A stretch of 64,000 nt of DNA from Bacteroidota bacterium. GTDB lineage: Bacteria > Bacteroidota > Bacteroidia > 2-12-FULL-35-15. The DNA is taken from assembly GCA_003151815.1 (NCBI GenBank), contig PLYN01000045.1:190511-254510 (forward strand). Reading direction: 5' to 3'. The notes under the pieces were generated by a model. The model did not search any database. It worked only from the letters and a program-made list of their open reading frames with translations, and had not been told where the DNA came from. Below, one piece after another: positions 6,957 to 14,578 of the stretch (its first letter is position 1; every line of letters starts with the position of its first letter). Made by a program: the position numbers and the translations under genes.

Positions 6957-7265
6957 TTATCGTTTGTATTTAATACTTGCTTTCCGACTAGTATGAAAAA
7001 CAGATAATACAATTACTTGGTTTTGTTTAGAATTGATTTTGTAAACAATAATATAGGGGAATTTTTTTACAGGGGCTTCACGGTATTTTAGTTTTTTAAT
7101 GGAATACAATAATGGATTGTCTTCTATATGGCTTAACACTTTTTCTATTTCGAAGATAAAGTCAACGCTTAAACCAGTCCTATTCTCTTCGTACCATGAT
7201 ATGGAATCTAAAAACTCTTTTTCGGCTATAGGATGGTAAACAATCTGGTAGCGGCTTTCCATCAT
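6957..7265 (-). CDS. ParE-family toxin
   Basis: 102 residues with the ParE/RelE superfamily layout: YQIVYHPIAEKEF, SISWYEENRTGLSVDFIFEI, NPLLY, YREAPVKKFPYIIVY and ending VLSVFHTSRKASIKY. It is preceded one base away by its antitoxin gene. Two adjacent ATG codons give alternative starts (MM). It looks intact. Direct repeats A and B lie on either side of this TA pair. A truncated second copy of the pair is at 3505-3633. Confidence 0.85.
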   Translation of the reverse strand: MMESRYQIVYHPIAEKEFLDSISWYEENRTGLSVDFIFEIEKVLSHIEDNPLLYSIKKLKYREAPVKKFPYIIVYKINSKQNQVIVLSVFHTSRKASIKYKR

Positions 7266-7266
7266 T

Positions 7267-7503
7267 TTATTTAGAAAGCAGTAATTTCGCTGCCTTCAAT
7301 ACTTCTTCACGGGTTTTTCCTTTAACTTTTCCTGATTCGATATCCTTCGCCCTATGCTGCATTTCCTTTGTAAAAGATTTATTCCATATCTCATGTTTTT
7401 CTTTTATTTCTTCTTCTACTATCGTGTAGATGGCTTTTACTTTTTTTTCGTCGGCAAAACGGATATATTCATAAAGCCAGTGACGTATCTGCGTTGTACT
7501 CAT
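7267..7503 (-). CDS. Antitoxin of the ParE pair
   Basis: 78 residues, mostly helical and charged: YEYIRFADEKKVKAIYTIVE, then KSFTKEMQHRAKDIESGKVK and TREEVLKAAKLLLSK. This is a common Bacteroidota addiction-module component immediately upstream of ParE-like toxins. Spacing to the toxin is one base. Relatives of the C-terminal half are found in the remnant at 3538-3633. A TAnnTTTG box lies about 55 bases upstream. Confidence 0.75.
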   Translation of the reverse strand: MSTTQIRHWLYEYIRFADEKKVKAIYTIVEEEIKEKHEIWNKSFTKEMQHRAKDIESGKVKGKTREEVLKAAKLLLSK

Positions 7504-7555
7504 GGGTATAGATTTTTATTGGAGTAAAAACCAGCATTGTTTTAATGCGGTTGCA

Positions 7556-7563
7556 CAAAGATA
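7556..7563 (-). promoter_or_regulatory. Promoter -7 box for the ParE operon
   Basis: TATCTTTG on the minus strand, matching TAnnTTTG, giving a leader of roughly 45 bases before the antitoxin ATG. A TTTG occurs 14 bases upstream, too close for the usual spacing. Confidence 0.45.
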
Positions 7564-7696
7564 AGAGCATTCTATGCCAAATACCAATTAAATTAAATAG
7601 AAAAACGAAAAAATCATTTTCTGAAGAGGAGCCAATAAAAATATTTGTTGATGTTATTACCGATGAAACAATACCTGCAATGGCTAAAAAAAACCT

Positions 7697-8009
7697 AATG
7701 ACTTTTCATTGAAGTTGGCGCAGCAGGAACAGCCTGTAATGTTTGTATGCCCCCTGCAGTTGTGCTACCTGATTCTGTACCTGCATAGGTAAGATCGCCA
7801 GTAACCGTTGCATTACAAGCGATCATATTACCGTTTATTGGTGCAGCAGCAACATCTATTGTTATCCACCTGAACGGTTATATAAAACATCTGATTGGTA
7901 GTATTATAAACCTGACAAAAATATTAAATACCTGATGTATCAGATACCTGAACGGTTGTATCAGAGACTTGATACATTGCATCAGACAACAGGCCAATTC
8001 AGTAAACTG
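7697..8009 (-). repeat. Repeat B: second copy of the surface-gene 3' end plus tail
   Basis: 7697-7868 is nearly identical to the 3' end of the gene at 9188, including a C-terminus ending SMKSH. 7869-8009 is the same degenerate tail as in repeat A, but shorter by about 70 bases. The switch point is at the same codon (the W of WITID) in A and B. Confidence 0.78.
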
Positions 8010-8021
8010 ACTGATAAAAAA

Positions 8022-8075
8022 CTTTACATTAAATGTAAAGTTTACATATTTTGTAAAGAAATTTTTGTATATTTG
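8022..8075 (+). promoter_or_regulatory. Promoter and likely operator of the acetyltransferase-like/XRE operon
   Basis: CTTTACATTAAATGTAAAG (8022-8040, a near-perfect inverted repeat) is followed by TTTACATATTTTGTAAA (8041-8057, a second one) and a TATATTTG -7 box at 8068-8075. The toxin ATG at 8079 is only four bases after the box, so the message would be leaderless. The paired palindromes overlap the expected polymerase site, fitting autoregulation by the XRE protein encoded second. Confidence 0.65.
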
Positions 8076-8078
8076 CAT

Positions 8079-8543
8079 ATGTTTATTATCGAACAATCAA
8101 CAGGGAAAAAACATAAGGTTATTGTAGAACCTGTTATTAGTGATGATTATAAAACGATTACTAAAAAAAGATATTTTTTTAACTGGAAAACAGAAAAAAA
8201 ATATGAGGTTTATAAATTAAGACGTACAGATAGTGATACTATTTTAGGCTTAATATCATTTATAAACTATGCAGAGGAAAAGCGGATTGAAATAAAACTA
8301 TTGGGTGTTTCAATTGAAAACAGGGGTACAAAAAAACAATATGAAAGGATAGCAGGAACATTGATAGGTTTTGCATGTCGGGAAGCAATGAAGTGTTATG
8401 GAATTGAAGCGTGTGTTTCACTTGTACCAAAAACAGAAATCAAAGCCCATTATATTATTAAGTACGAAATGATGGATGCAGGAAAACAAATTTTTTTAGA
8501 AGGATTACCATTACTAAAAATGTTAAATAATTACGAACTATGA
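8079..8543 (+). CDS. Acetyltransferase-like (GNAT-type) protein, candidate toxin
   Basis: 154 residues from MFIIEQSTGKK. Strands and helices fit a small GNAT fold: ILGLISFINYAEEKRIEIKL, LGVSIENRG, YERIAGTLIGFACREAMKCY and ACVSLVPKTE, then HYIIKYEMMDAG, the last being like the late GNAT strand-helix. Start set at 8079 because the region before it is repeat B and the promoter. The next gene overlaps by four bases and encodes an XRE regulator. The layout is that of a TA operon. GNAT assignment is by pattern only; the acetyl-CoA loop is not clear. Confidence 0.6.
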   Translation: MFIIEQSTGKKHKVIVEPVISDDYKTITKKRYFFNWKTEKKYEVYKLRRTDSDTILGLISFINYAEEKRIEIKLLGVSIENRGTKKQYERIAGTLIGFACREAMKCYGIEACVSLVPKTEIKAHYIIKYEMMDAGKQIFLEGLPLLKMLNNYEL

Positions 8544-9064
8544 AAACAGATAAAATAGTAGACAAATACACTCCAAAAGAGTTGGCAGACTCTTTTGTTT
8601 TCAGAACAAAATTAACTACGAAAGAGAAAAAAGAATCGGATATGCAACTCATCGAGATGCGTAAAAAAATACGGAAAGAGGTTACTCCAAAGCAACTGCT
8701 TTTATCCCGGATCATGCAGTTAAAGTTTCAGATAGAAGATTATTTAAATAATGCTTCGTATGATATTAACCGTTCTTTTGGTTTCTTTCTTAGAGAATAT
8801 CTGAAATCACTGAATAAGAAAAACAAAGACTTTGCAAGTGATTTAGATATTAATGAAACAGAGTTAAGCCAGATACTTAACAAACACCGTACACCAAGCC
8901 AAAAGTTAATGATACGTTTAGAAATCCATTCCAATAAAACTATCCCTGCAATTATATGGTATAGACTTTTAGAAAAAGAAAAAGAACATGAAATTTTAAC
9001 CAACACCGCCACCAGAAAAAATGAAAGCAAACATGTTAAGAACAGATTGCAATTGAGTATTTAA
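8540..9064 (+). CDS. XRE-family helix-turn-helix protein, candidate antitoxin
   Basis: 174 residues. A long charged N-terminal part (residues 1-75) precedes a HigA/XRE-like helix-turn-helix: FLREYLKSLNKKNKDFASDL, then DINETELSQILNKHRTPSQK and LMIRLEIHSNKTIPAIIWYR. The start overlaps the upstream gene by ATGA. It most likely binds the paired palindromes at 8022-8057 and neutralises the upstream protein. The order toxin then XRE antitoxin resembles HigBA, but the toxin is not of the HigB fold. Confidence 0.75.
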   Translation: MKTDKIVDKYTPKELADSFVFRTKLTTKEKKESDMQLIEMRKKIRKEVTPKQLLLSRIMQLKFQIEDYLNNASYDINRSFGFFLREYLKSLNKKNKDFASDLDINETELSQILNKHRTPSQKLMIRLEIHSNKTIPAIIWYRLLEKEKEHEILTNTATRKNESKHVKNRLQLSI

Positions 9065-9128
9065 TCCAAACAAAAATTAGTTAAAAGAATGAAGTCCACA
9101 ATAAAACTCTTATTATTTATTAAAAGTT

Positions 9129-9175
9129 TGCCCTACCAAAGCAGGTGAAATAATACCTGCAATGGCTAAAAGCTA
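9129..9175. repeat. Island repeat R, partial copy R3
   Basis: TTTGCCCTACCAAAG followed by GCAGGTGAAATAATACCTGC, the hairpin end of repeat R, and GGCTAAAAG. A shorter fragment of the same hairpin part occurs at about 7665-7690. Nothing else is seen between the XRE gene and the large gene at 9188. Confidence 0.55.
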
Positions 9176-9187
9176 AGTTAAAAAAAA

Positions 9188-12100
9188 CTAATGACTTTTC
9201 ATTGAAGTAGGGGCGGCAGGGATAGCCTGTAATGTTTGTATGCCCCCTGCAGTTGTGCTACCTGATTTTGTACCTACATAGGTAAGATCGCCAGTAACCG
9301 TTGCATTACAAGCGATGGTATTACCGTTTGTTGGTGCAGCAGCAACATCTATTGTTATCCAAAAATAATATGTTGTTCCTGATGTGAGTGTAGGAGTTGT
9401 AAAAGCAGCGAATGAACGGGTACCTGCGCCACCACCGGCTGTTAGTAAATCAGCACCTACTTGAGTTGCTGTACCGGGAAAAGTATTTGAAGAGCTATAC
9501 CATAATTGATATTTGGTAATGTCTGCCTGTGCATAGCTTCCTGTAGTAGTAAATTGAACATTTGTTAAATTCCCGGTACCAACAGTGATTGCCCCACTGA
9601 AACTTTGAATAGGAACTTTTAAGGTGGATGGCACTTTACAAGCTGCAGATATAGTGTTTGAGGCTAATGTTATTGTTGAACACCCTCCCACCGTAAATGG
9701 ATTAACTTGTGCGGAAACGGAAGCGCAACCAGTTGCGCTTGTGTATGAATAACTTATGATAGAAGTACCGGCTGTTAAACCTGTTATTAATGCTGTAGAG
9801 CCTAAATCTGTTGCGGGTGAAGATGAGTTTGTTTGAGAAGTTACCTGAGCAATTCCCGGTACGCTACTTGTCCAAGTACCGTTAGTAATATCCGGATAAC
9901 TGATAATAACAATACCTGAACCGCCCTTTCCTCCAGAATAACCGGCATCACCACCACCACCGCCGCCGCCAGTATTTGAAGTACCAGCGACTCCGGTGGT
10001 ATTAGTACCACCAGCTCCACCACCCCCTGAACCACCAGCTGCTGCAGAAAGACCGCTTCCAGCATTATAAACACAACCACCTCCACCACCGGCATAAGTA
10101 AGAGAGCCTCCGGATATCGAATAAGCTAATCCATCTCCACCCGCTCCTGCAACATTACCATTTCCGGAAGCACCAACAGCACCTGCACCACCTCCACCGG
10201 AACCTCCCCAACCAAAAGAAGCGCCTTCTGTTCCTCCCACATTACCTTGACCTGCCGGACTAGCCGCTCCACCTGCACCTTTCGTTGTTCCATCAGCGGG
10301 ACTTCCACCACCACCACTACCACCTGCATTTCCAGCAACGCCATAACAAGGAGAACCACAAACTCTTGTTCCTCCTCCGCCACCACCATTTGCTGTAATA
10401 GAACTAAATATTGAATTGCCACCATTTAATCCATTTCCACCAACTGTATTATAAGCGCCACCATTACCACCATCACCAACTGTTACCGTGTAAGGTGTGT
10501 TGGCAGCTACTGCTAAAGCGACATTATATACTAAACCACCTGCACCACCACCACCACCAAATCCACCGCCACCGCCACCACCTGCAACTACTAATACCTC
10601 TACAGTACCAGGGGTAAAACCTAATGGGGTTGTAAAGTTAGTTCCAGATTGGGCTAAAAGAAATGTATGAATTCTTTTGCCACCGCTATAACTAATTGTA
10701 CCTCCGGTTGGAGCCGGTGCTGTTAAAGTTGATGTAGCTGAACATGCAATAGATGTAGTTCCTGTAATAGCTGGTGGAGTAGTTGGAGTAGCATTAACGG
10801 TAACCGCAACGGCACTGCTCACAACTGAACATTGGTTTGAAACTACGCAATCATAACTACCGGCATCTGTAACTGCCGGGTTAGCAATGGTTAATGTTGC
10901 CCCTGTAACACCGCTAAATGTGCCACCATTTGAAAGGTTTACTCCACCTTTTCTCCATTGGTAACTTGTTGCACTTGTAGCCGTTACACTAATATTTTGC
11001 GAACCTGCGCCTGAACAAAAAGCTGAAGGAGCAACGGGTTGCACCGTAATGGTAGGAGTAGTACCTGTAATCGTAATTGCTATAGTATTAGTTGTAGGGC
11101 TTGCTGAACATGGAGTTCCTGTACCATATGTATAGGATATAGTTGTACTTCCACAAGCAACAGGATTAATAGTAACTGTATTCACATTACCACTAATACT
11201 GCCTGCAGCTGAACTTACAGTTGCTACTGCTGTGTTACTACTTACCCAAGTACCAACAAGTACATCCGCATAACGGACAATAACAATTCCGGTACCGCCA
11301 TCTCGTTCGGCACCACCACCACCACCGGTATTGGCACTACCTACACTACTCTCGCCTGATCCACCACCACCATTACCTCCTGCACCACCTGTTAACATAG
11401 CGGCAGTCATACTACAGCAGCATGCTGCAAATCCTGTCCAACCGCCGCCACCGCCACCGGCATAAAACGTTGCGGTTCCAGATATAGAATTAGATAACCC
11501 AACTCCTCCAGTACCCGCCACAGAAGAGTTAGAACTATTAGTAGTTCCAGCACCACCAACTGCTCCAGCACCACCACCACCACCACCTATTGCCCAACAA
11601 CCCTTATCGGTTGTATAACTACCACCTCCATTATTCTTTGATGTACCTGATCCACCAGCAACACCTGCGTTCCATTGCGGCGAAGCAGAACCTCCACCTC
11701 CTCCACCTCCGGAACCTCCTGTTCTACCACCACCACCACCGTCTCTACTAGCACCACCACCACCACCAGTAGAGGTAATAACAGTTCCTGTCCCAAAAAC
11801 TGAAGCTCCACCATCGCTTCCTTGAACTGAGCCGGAGGTAGCAGCAGCACCAAGGTTCCCAACTGTTACTGCATATGTAGTATTAGCAGCGATTGGATAA
11901 TTAGTATTAGTTGTATAAGCACCAGCACCACCTCCACCTCCACCATTCTGACCACCACCACCACCAACAACCAAATACTCAAAATTACTTGGTGTAAAAC
12001 CAGAAGGTGTAATGAATGATGTAGATCCAACAGTTGTAAATTTATGAACTCTGTAACCCGTTGCTGTACCGGGCGAACTACTTATTACATCCCCCCTGAA

Positions 12101-12345
12101 GGAGCAGTTATTGTTAAGTTAATTGTAGACCCAATAGCAACAGAAGTGGACCCACCAATTGGCGGAGCCGTATTACATTGCGCAGATAATTTATTTGATA
12201 TTGTACTAAAAAGTAGGAAAGAAGTAAGAAGAAGTAAATTGAAAATATTTTTTTGGAAAGAATTAGACTTATCTATATAAAGTAGGGAATAGCGAACAGG
12301 TGTAAGTTTAAAGTTTAAAGTTAGAAAGTTTAAAGTTATAGGCAA
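9188..12345 (-). CDS. Large secreted glycine-rich/Ig-like protein, frameshifted at a C6 tract and lacking a sorting domain
   Basis: The body (9188 to about 12090) has two glycine-rich domains with long G runs (GGGGGG), separated by an Ig-like domain (CSGAGSQNISVTATSATSYQ), and ends with a YYFWITIDVAAAP domain and QAIPAAPTSMKSH. The N-terminus is in another frame: 12085-12345 encodes a signal peptide (IFNLLLLTSFLLFST, cut after SAQ) and CNTAPPIGGSTSVAIG. The two are separated by six C at 12091-12096; one extra base restores a single frame. No good ATG precedes the signal peptide; a TTG at 12345 lies in a heptamer repeat. Probably surface-exposed; function unknown. Confidence 0.7.
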
Positions 12346-12455
12346 AAAGCGAATAGGAAATAATGAATTGGCAAAAAGCCCATTAAATAAGCTTTTTAGA
12401 GTATGTATTAATTTATTTAGGTAGTTCTAGTTCAAAGTTTAAAGTTTTAAAGTTC
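12298..12455. repeat. Heptamer-repeat tract (AAAGTTT family)
   Basis: Runs such as AGTTTAAAGTTAGAAAGTTT and AGTTCAAAGTTTAAAG with a 7-base period. The same family recurs at about 21745-21800, 22016-22160, 23130-23160, 23330-23350, 24295-24325, 24410-24440, 27465-27495, 27585-27610, 31778-31815, 63185-63205 and 63252-63280, always between genes. The remaining sequence to 12587 is AT-rich with nothing recognised. Confidence 0.7.
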
Positions 12456-12587
12456 AAAATTTATATACGATGAATGATTTCATCTGCAAATAAATTTTGA
12501 ACTCAATTTTCTAAATCATTTTACGGTAGAAAAGGATAAAGGTTTCAGAGATAAAGGAAAAATTAAAAGGTAAAAGGATTTTTAACT

Positions 12588-12946
12588 TTAAAGTGTACGA
12601 TCTATACCAATTTGAAAACATAAGGCATCAATAATATTGACCTGCATATTTGTGTCACTTATAAATCCGTATTGCAGAGAAAGTCTTTGCTTATCTATAG
12701 TTCTAATTTGATGACAAAGAATTATGGATTCATTAGGTAGCCCAAAATTATTTGCTAAAATTAAAACTTCATTGGGATAAATACACCTACCGGATTTACG
12801 AGATTAAGTGGAATAATATTAACTGTATTTAGCAGACTATTTATTTCATCTTCGCTTATTATCAATACTGGTCTTGATTTTCCTTGTTCAGATCCGATAA
12901 TAGGGTCAAGATTAGCTCGATAAATACTCCATTTTTTTACTTTCAT
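12588..12946 (-). pseudogene. MazF/PemK toxin with a one-base frameshift
   Basis: The N-terminal part reads MKVKKWSIYRANLDPIIGSE, then GKSRPVLIISEDEIN and a run to NIIPL. The family continues with S-R-K-x-G-R-x-I-Y-P-N-E, and this is found in the next frame (SRKSGRCIYPNEVLILANNF, then HQIRTIDKQRL and a C-terminus ending IGIDRTL with stop at 12588). One base is missing near 12814. Total length is right for MazF (about 119 residues). The antitoxin upstream overlaps by ATGA and is intact. Confidence 0.8.
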
Positions 12947-13167
12947 AAATTTTCATAGTCTATGGAGTCAAAATCATTGTGAACCTCCTTTACATCTGCT
13001 AAAAATAAAGGATCGTTAAGCGCCTCCTTGAGTTGTTCCAACTTTTGATTTTTTGTATCAACAAGGTCATCAATCAATACTGTAACGAGCTTTTTATTAC
13101 TAAAGTCGGGAGGCAAAGTAATAATTACTTGATTGTTACTAATTTTACAAACTTGTTTGAAAGTCAT
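12943..13167 (-). CDS. MazE-like antitoxin
   Basis: 74 residues: KQVCKISNNQVIITLPPDFS gives an AbrB/MazE-like DNA-binding N-terminus, then VTVLIDDLVDTKNQKLEQLK, and a C-terminal acidic stretch DPLFLADVKEVHNDFDSIDY that would wrap the toxin. It overlaps mazF by four bases. Its toxin is frameshifted, so it may now be an orphan. A TACATTTG box lies 34 bases upstream. Confidence 0.75.
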   Translation of the reverse strand: MTFKQVCKISNNQVIITLPPDFSNKKLVTVLIDDLVDTKNQKLEQLKEALNDPLFLADVKEVHNDFDSIDYENL

Positions 13168-13200
13168 TTGAATGATTTTTTATAGATGCAAATACATATG

Positions 13201-13208
13201 CAAATGTA
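13201..13208 (-). promoter_or_regulatory. Promoter -7 box for mazEF
   Basis: TACATTTG on the minus strand (TAnnTTTG), giving a leader of about 28 bases. No clear -33 TTTG at the usual distance. Confidence 0.45.
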
Positions 13209-13219
13209 CAATTATTTTT

Positions 13220-13282
13220 TCGGTTTAAAACATCAAAATATTCTGCAAATAATTCATCGGAAATACAAAGTTCAAGTTCATC
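13220..13282 (-). pseudogene. Fragment of a PIN-family toxin
   Basis: About 21 codons reading DELELCISDELFAEYFDVLN then R, which closely resembles the E-x-x-x-Y helix region of PIN toxins annotated as putative TA toxin components. No start or further conserved motifs remain. It abuts the broken end of the truncated mntA copy, so two different TA genes have been joined here by deletion. Confidence 0.45.
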
Positions 13283-13481
13283 GTTGAGTAATTTGCCCTA
13301 ACTCCTTCTCCAACTTTAAAATTACAAACATGGAAACAGGCTTACTCGTTTCAATTAAAATATCAATATCACTGTTTTTAGTTTCTTCTCCTCTTGCAAA
13401 GGAAGCAAAAATAGCAGCTTTAGAAATGGGATACTTCTTTAAAATATCCTTTATCTGATTTTTAAAATTATCTAATAACAT
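13278..13481 (-). pseudogene. Truncated, mutated copy of mntA
   Basis: Copies the first 67 codons of the MntA at 1341-1622, stopping right after GQITQR where the original reads GQITKR and continues for about 26 residues. The signature GSFARGE has become ASFARGE, losing the first conserved glycine. No hepT follows. Both changes suggest a dead gene. It lies within a longer duplicated block (about 13298-13655). Confidence 0.78.
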
Positions 13482-13655
13482 AAGGGGTGTTTTTACTATT
13501 AAATTCAAACTATAAAACTTTCTTTAAACCAAAATAAACCAAAAAAGCATGCCTCCTTCCATTTTTGTCAATAAATTTTATAGGTTCATCATTGTTTCTA
13601 TAAGGCTTGTAAGCATTAACGAAATTGAAATAGATCAGGTTACGATTGTTAATAA
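13298..13655. repeat. Segmental duplication, copy 2 (partner at 1431-1795)
   Basis: Same order and orientation as 1431-1795, with substitutions and a few small insertions or deletions. It covers truncated mntA and the sequence upstream, which on the minus strand reads NLIYFNFVNAYKPYRNNDEP and RRHAFLVYFGLK, conserved against the first copy. That conservation hints at an older coding frame, but no full gene is visible. Confidence 0.7.
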
Positions 13656-13750
13656 AACAGGGGGGATGGATGAGATTTATAAAGTACGCGAATTGAAATT
13701 CATAATGATAAAGTTTAATGGCTTCAACATTGAAAGCCATAAATTTTTCA

Positions 13751-13758
13751 TACCTTTG
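13751..13758 (+). promoter_or_regulatory. Promoter -7 box for the antitoxin-RelE operon
   Basis: TACCTTTG, 19 bases before the ATG at 13778, so the leader would be about 14 bases. An ATTG lies near the expected -33 position. Confidence 0.5.
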
Positions 13759-13777
13759 TGTTACAAAAATAAATAAA

Positions 13778-13984
13778 ATGAAAGTATTATTAGATATACC
13801 GGACAATAAAGCTTCTTCGCTAATGGAAGTTTTAAGAAGCATTTCTTATGTAAAGGCGAAGCAACTTACTGATGCCAAGGCTTTACTAATGGAAGAAATA
13901 AGAGATGCTGTGGAAGAGATGAAACTAATCAGAGCAGGTAAAAAAAAGGCTCGCAATGCCGAAGACTTTTTGAATGAATTATAA
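13778..13984 (+). CDS. Antitoxin of the RelE pair
   Basis: 68 residues from MKVLLDIPDNKASSLMEVLR, then SISYVKAKQLTDAKALLMEE and a C-terminal basic helix ending FLNEL. Start chosen at 13778 because the -7 box at 13751 lies within the longer open frame. This is a common Bacteroidota antitoxin type preceding RelE-like toxins. It overlaps the toxin gene by 11 bases and appears intact. Confidence 0.75.
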   Translation: MKVLLDIPDNKASSLMEVLRSISYVKAKQLTDAKALLMEEIRDAVEEMKLIRAGKKKARNAEDFLNEL

Positions 13985-14303
13985 AGTAAAAACAATTGAT
14001 GTTTTTGAAAAGCAGGCTAAAAGACTTATCAAAAAATATACATCGCTTAAAAAGGAACTTTTAGAACTGGTTCAAGAACTCAAAGAGGATCCCAAACAAG
14101 GTACCACTATTGGCAAAAATTGTTTCAAAATTCGTATTGCAATTGCATCTAAAGGTAAAGGTAAAAGCGGCGGCGCAAGGGTTATTGCTAATTTTGTAGT
14201 TACAGATGCTACTGTTTATCTGTTGTCTATATACGATAAATCCGAAAAAGAAAATCTAACCGACAAGGAACTAGATGAACTATTGCGATCTATTCCTCGA
14301 TAA
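13974..14303 (+). CDS. RelE/HigB-like toxin
   Basis: 109 residues: KVKTIDVFEKQAKRLIKKYT, then LVQELKEDPKQGTTIGKNCF and KIRIAIASKGKGKSGGARVI, then VYLLSIYDKSEKENLTDKEL. The K-I-R-x-A-I-x-S-K-G-x-G-K-S-G-G-A-R-V-I stretch and the LLxIYDKSE strand are typical of this RelE branch, an mRNA interferase. Intact, with an intact antitoxin immediately upstream, making it one of the few functional-looking modules in the island. Confidence 0.85.
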   Translation: MNYKVKTIDVFEKQAKRLIKKYTSLKKELLELVQELKEDPKQGTTIGKNCFKIRIAIASKGKGKSGGARVIANFVVTDATVYLLSIYDKSEKENLTDKELDELLRSIPR

Positions 14304-14318
14304 AAAAACAAGAATTTT

Positions 14319-14434
14319 TTTGCCTTTGTTGGTATTATTTCAGCAACAAAACTCTAAAACGAAATTGTTATTGGTTAAGAACAACATCTGCGAAATAAAT
14401 TGCAGGTGAAAGAACACCTGAAATGGCTGCAAAG
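14319..14434. repeat. Island repeat R, copy R2
   Basis: Close match in the same orientation to 4328-4443, beginning TTTGCCTTTGTTGGTATTAT and including GGTTAAGAACA and the GCAGGT...ACCTG hairpin end. It lies directly after the last TA module of the island. Confidence 0.75.
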
Positions 14435-14459
14435 TTTGCCTGTTTATTGAGTTAGTAAC

Positions 14460-14503
14460 AAAAAAGCACAATAAAGGAACTATCCCGTTTATTGTGCTTT
14501 TTT
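14460..14503. terminator. Bidirectional intrinsic terminator
   Basis: AAAAAAGCACAATAAA (14460-14475), a 12-base loop, and TTTATTGTGCTTTTTT (14488-14503): a perfect 16-base stem with A and T flanks. It sits between the convergent relE gene and the giant gene at 14579 and can serve both. Confidence 0.85.
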
Positions 14504-14578
14504 GTTTAAATTCATTTATGATGAGAAAGCTGACATTGTTCTAAAACATATTTTTCTTTTTCAAATTAGCACATCGAA

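Noticed and set aside
6017-12100. CRISPR array in the repeat-rich region
   Set aside because: Repeat units are degenerate, contiguous or coding; there are no uniform spacers and no cas genes.
13510-13842. Minus-strand 110-residue frame upstream of the truncated mntA copy
   Set aside because: Composed of the duplicated block plus the antisense of the promoter region of the plus-strand antitoxin; no start context and no family resemblance.
3641-14434. Chromosomal integron with attC sites, suggested by TA cassettes separated by repeats
   Set aside because: The repeats lack the paired RYYYAAC/GTTRRRY boxes, modules point both ways, and no integrase is in the window. Treated only as an unexplained repeat family.
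1-14503. Prophage or conjugative element carrying the TA modules
   Set aside because: No integrase, terminase, capsid, relaxase or transfer genes were seen in the window.
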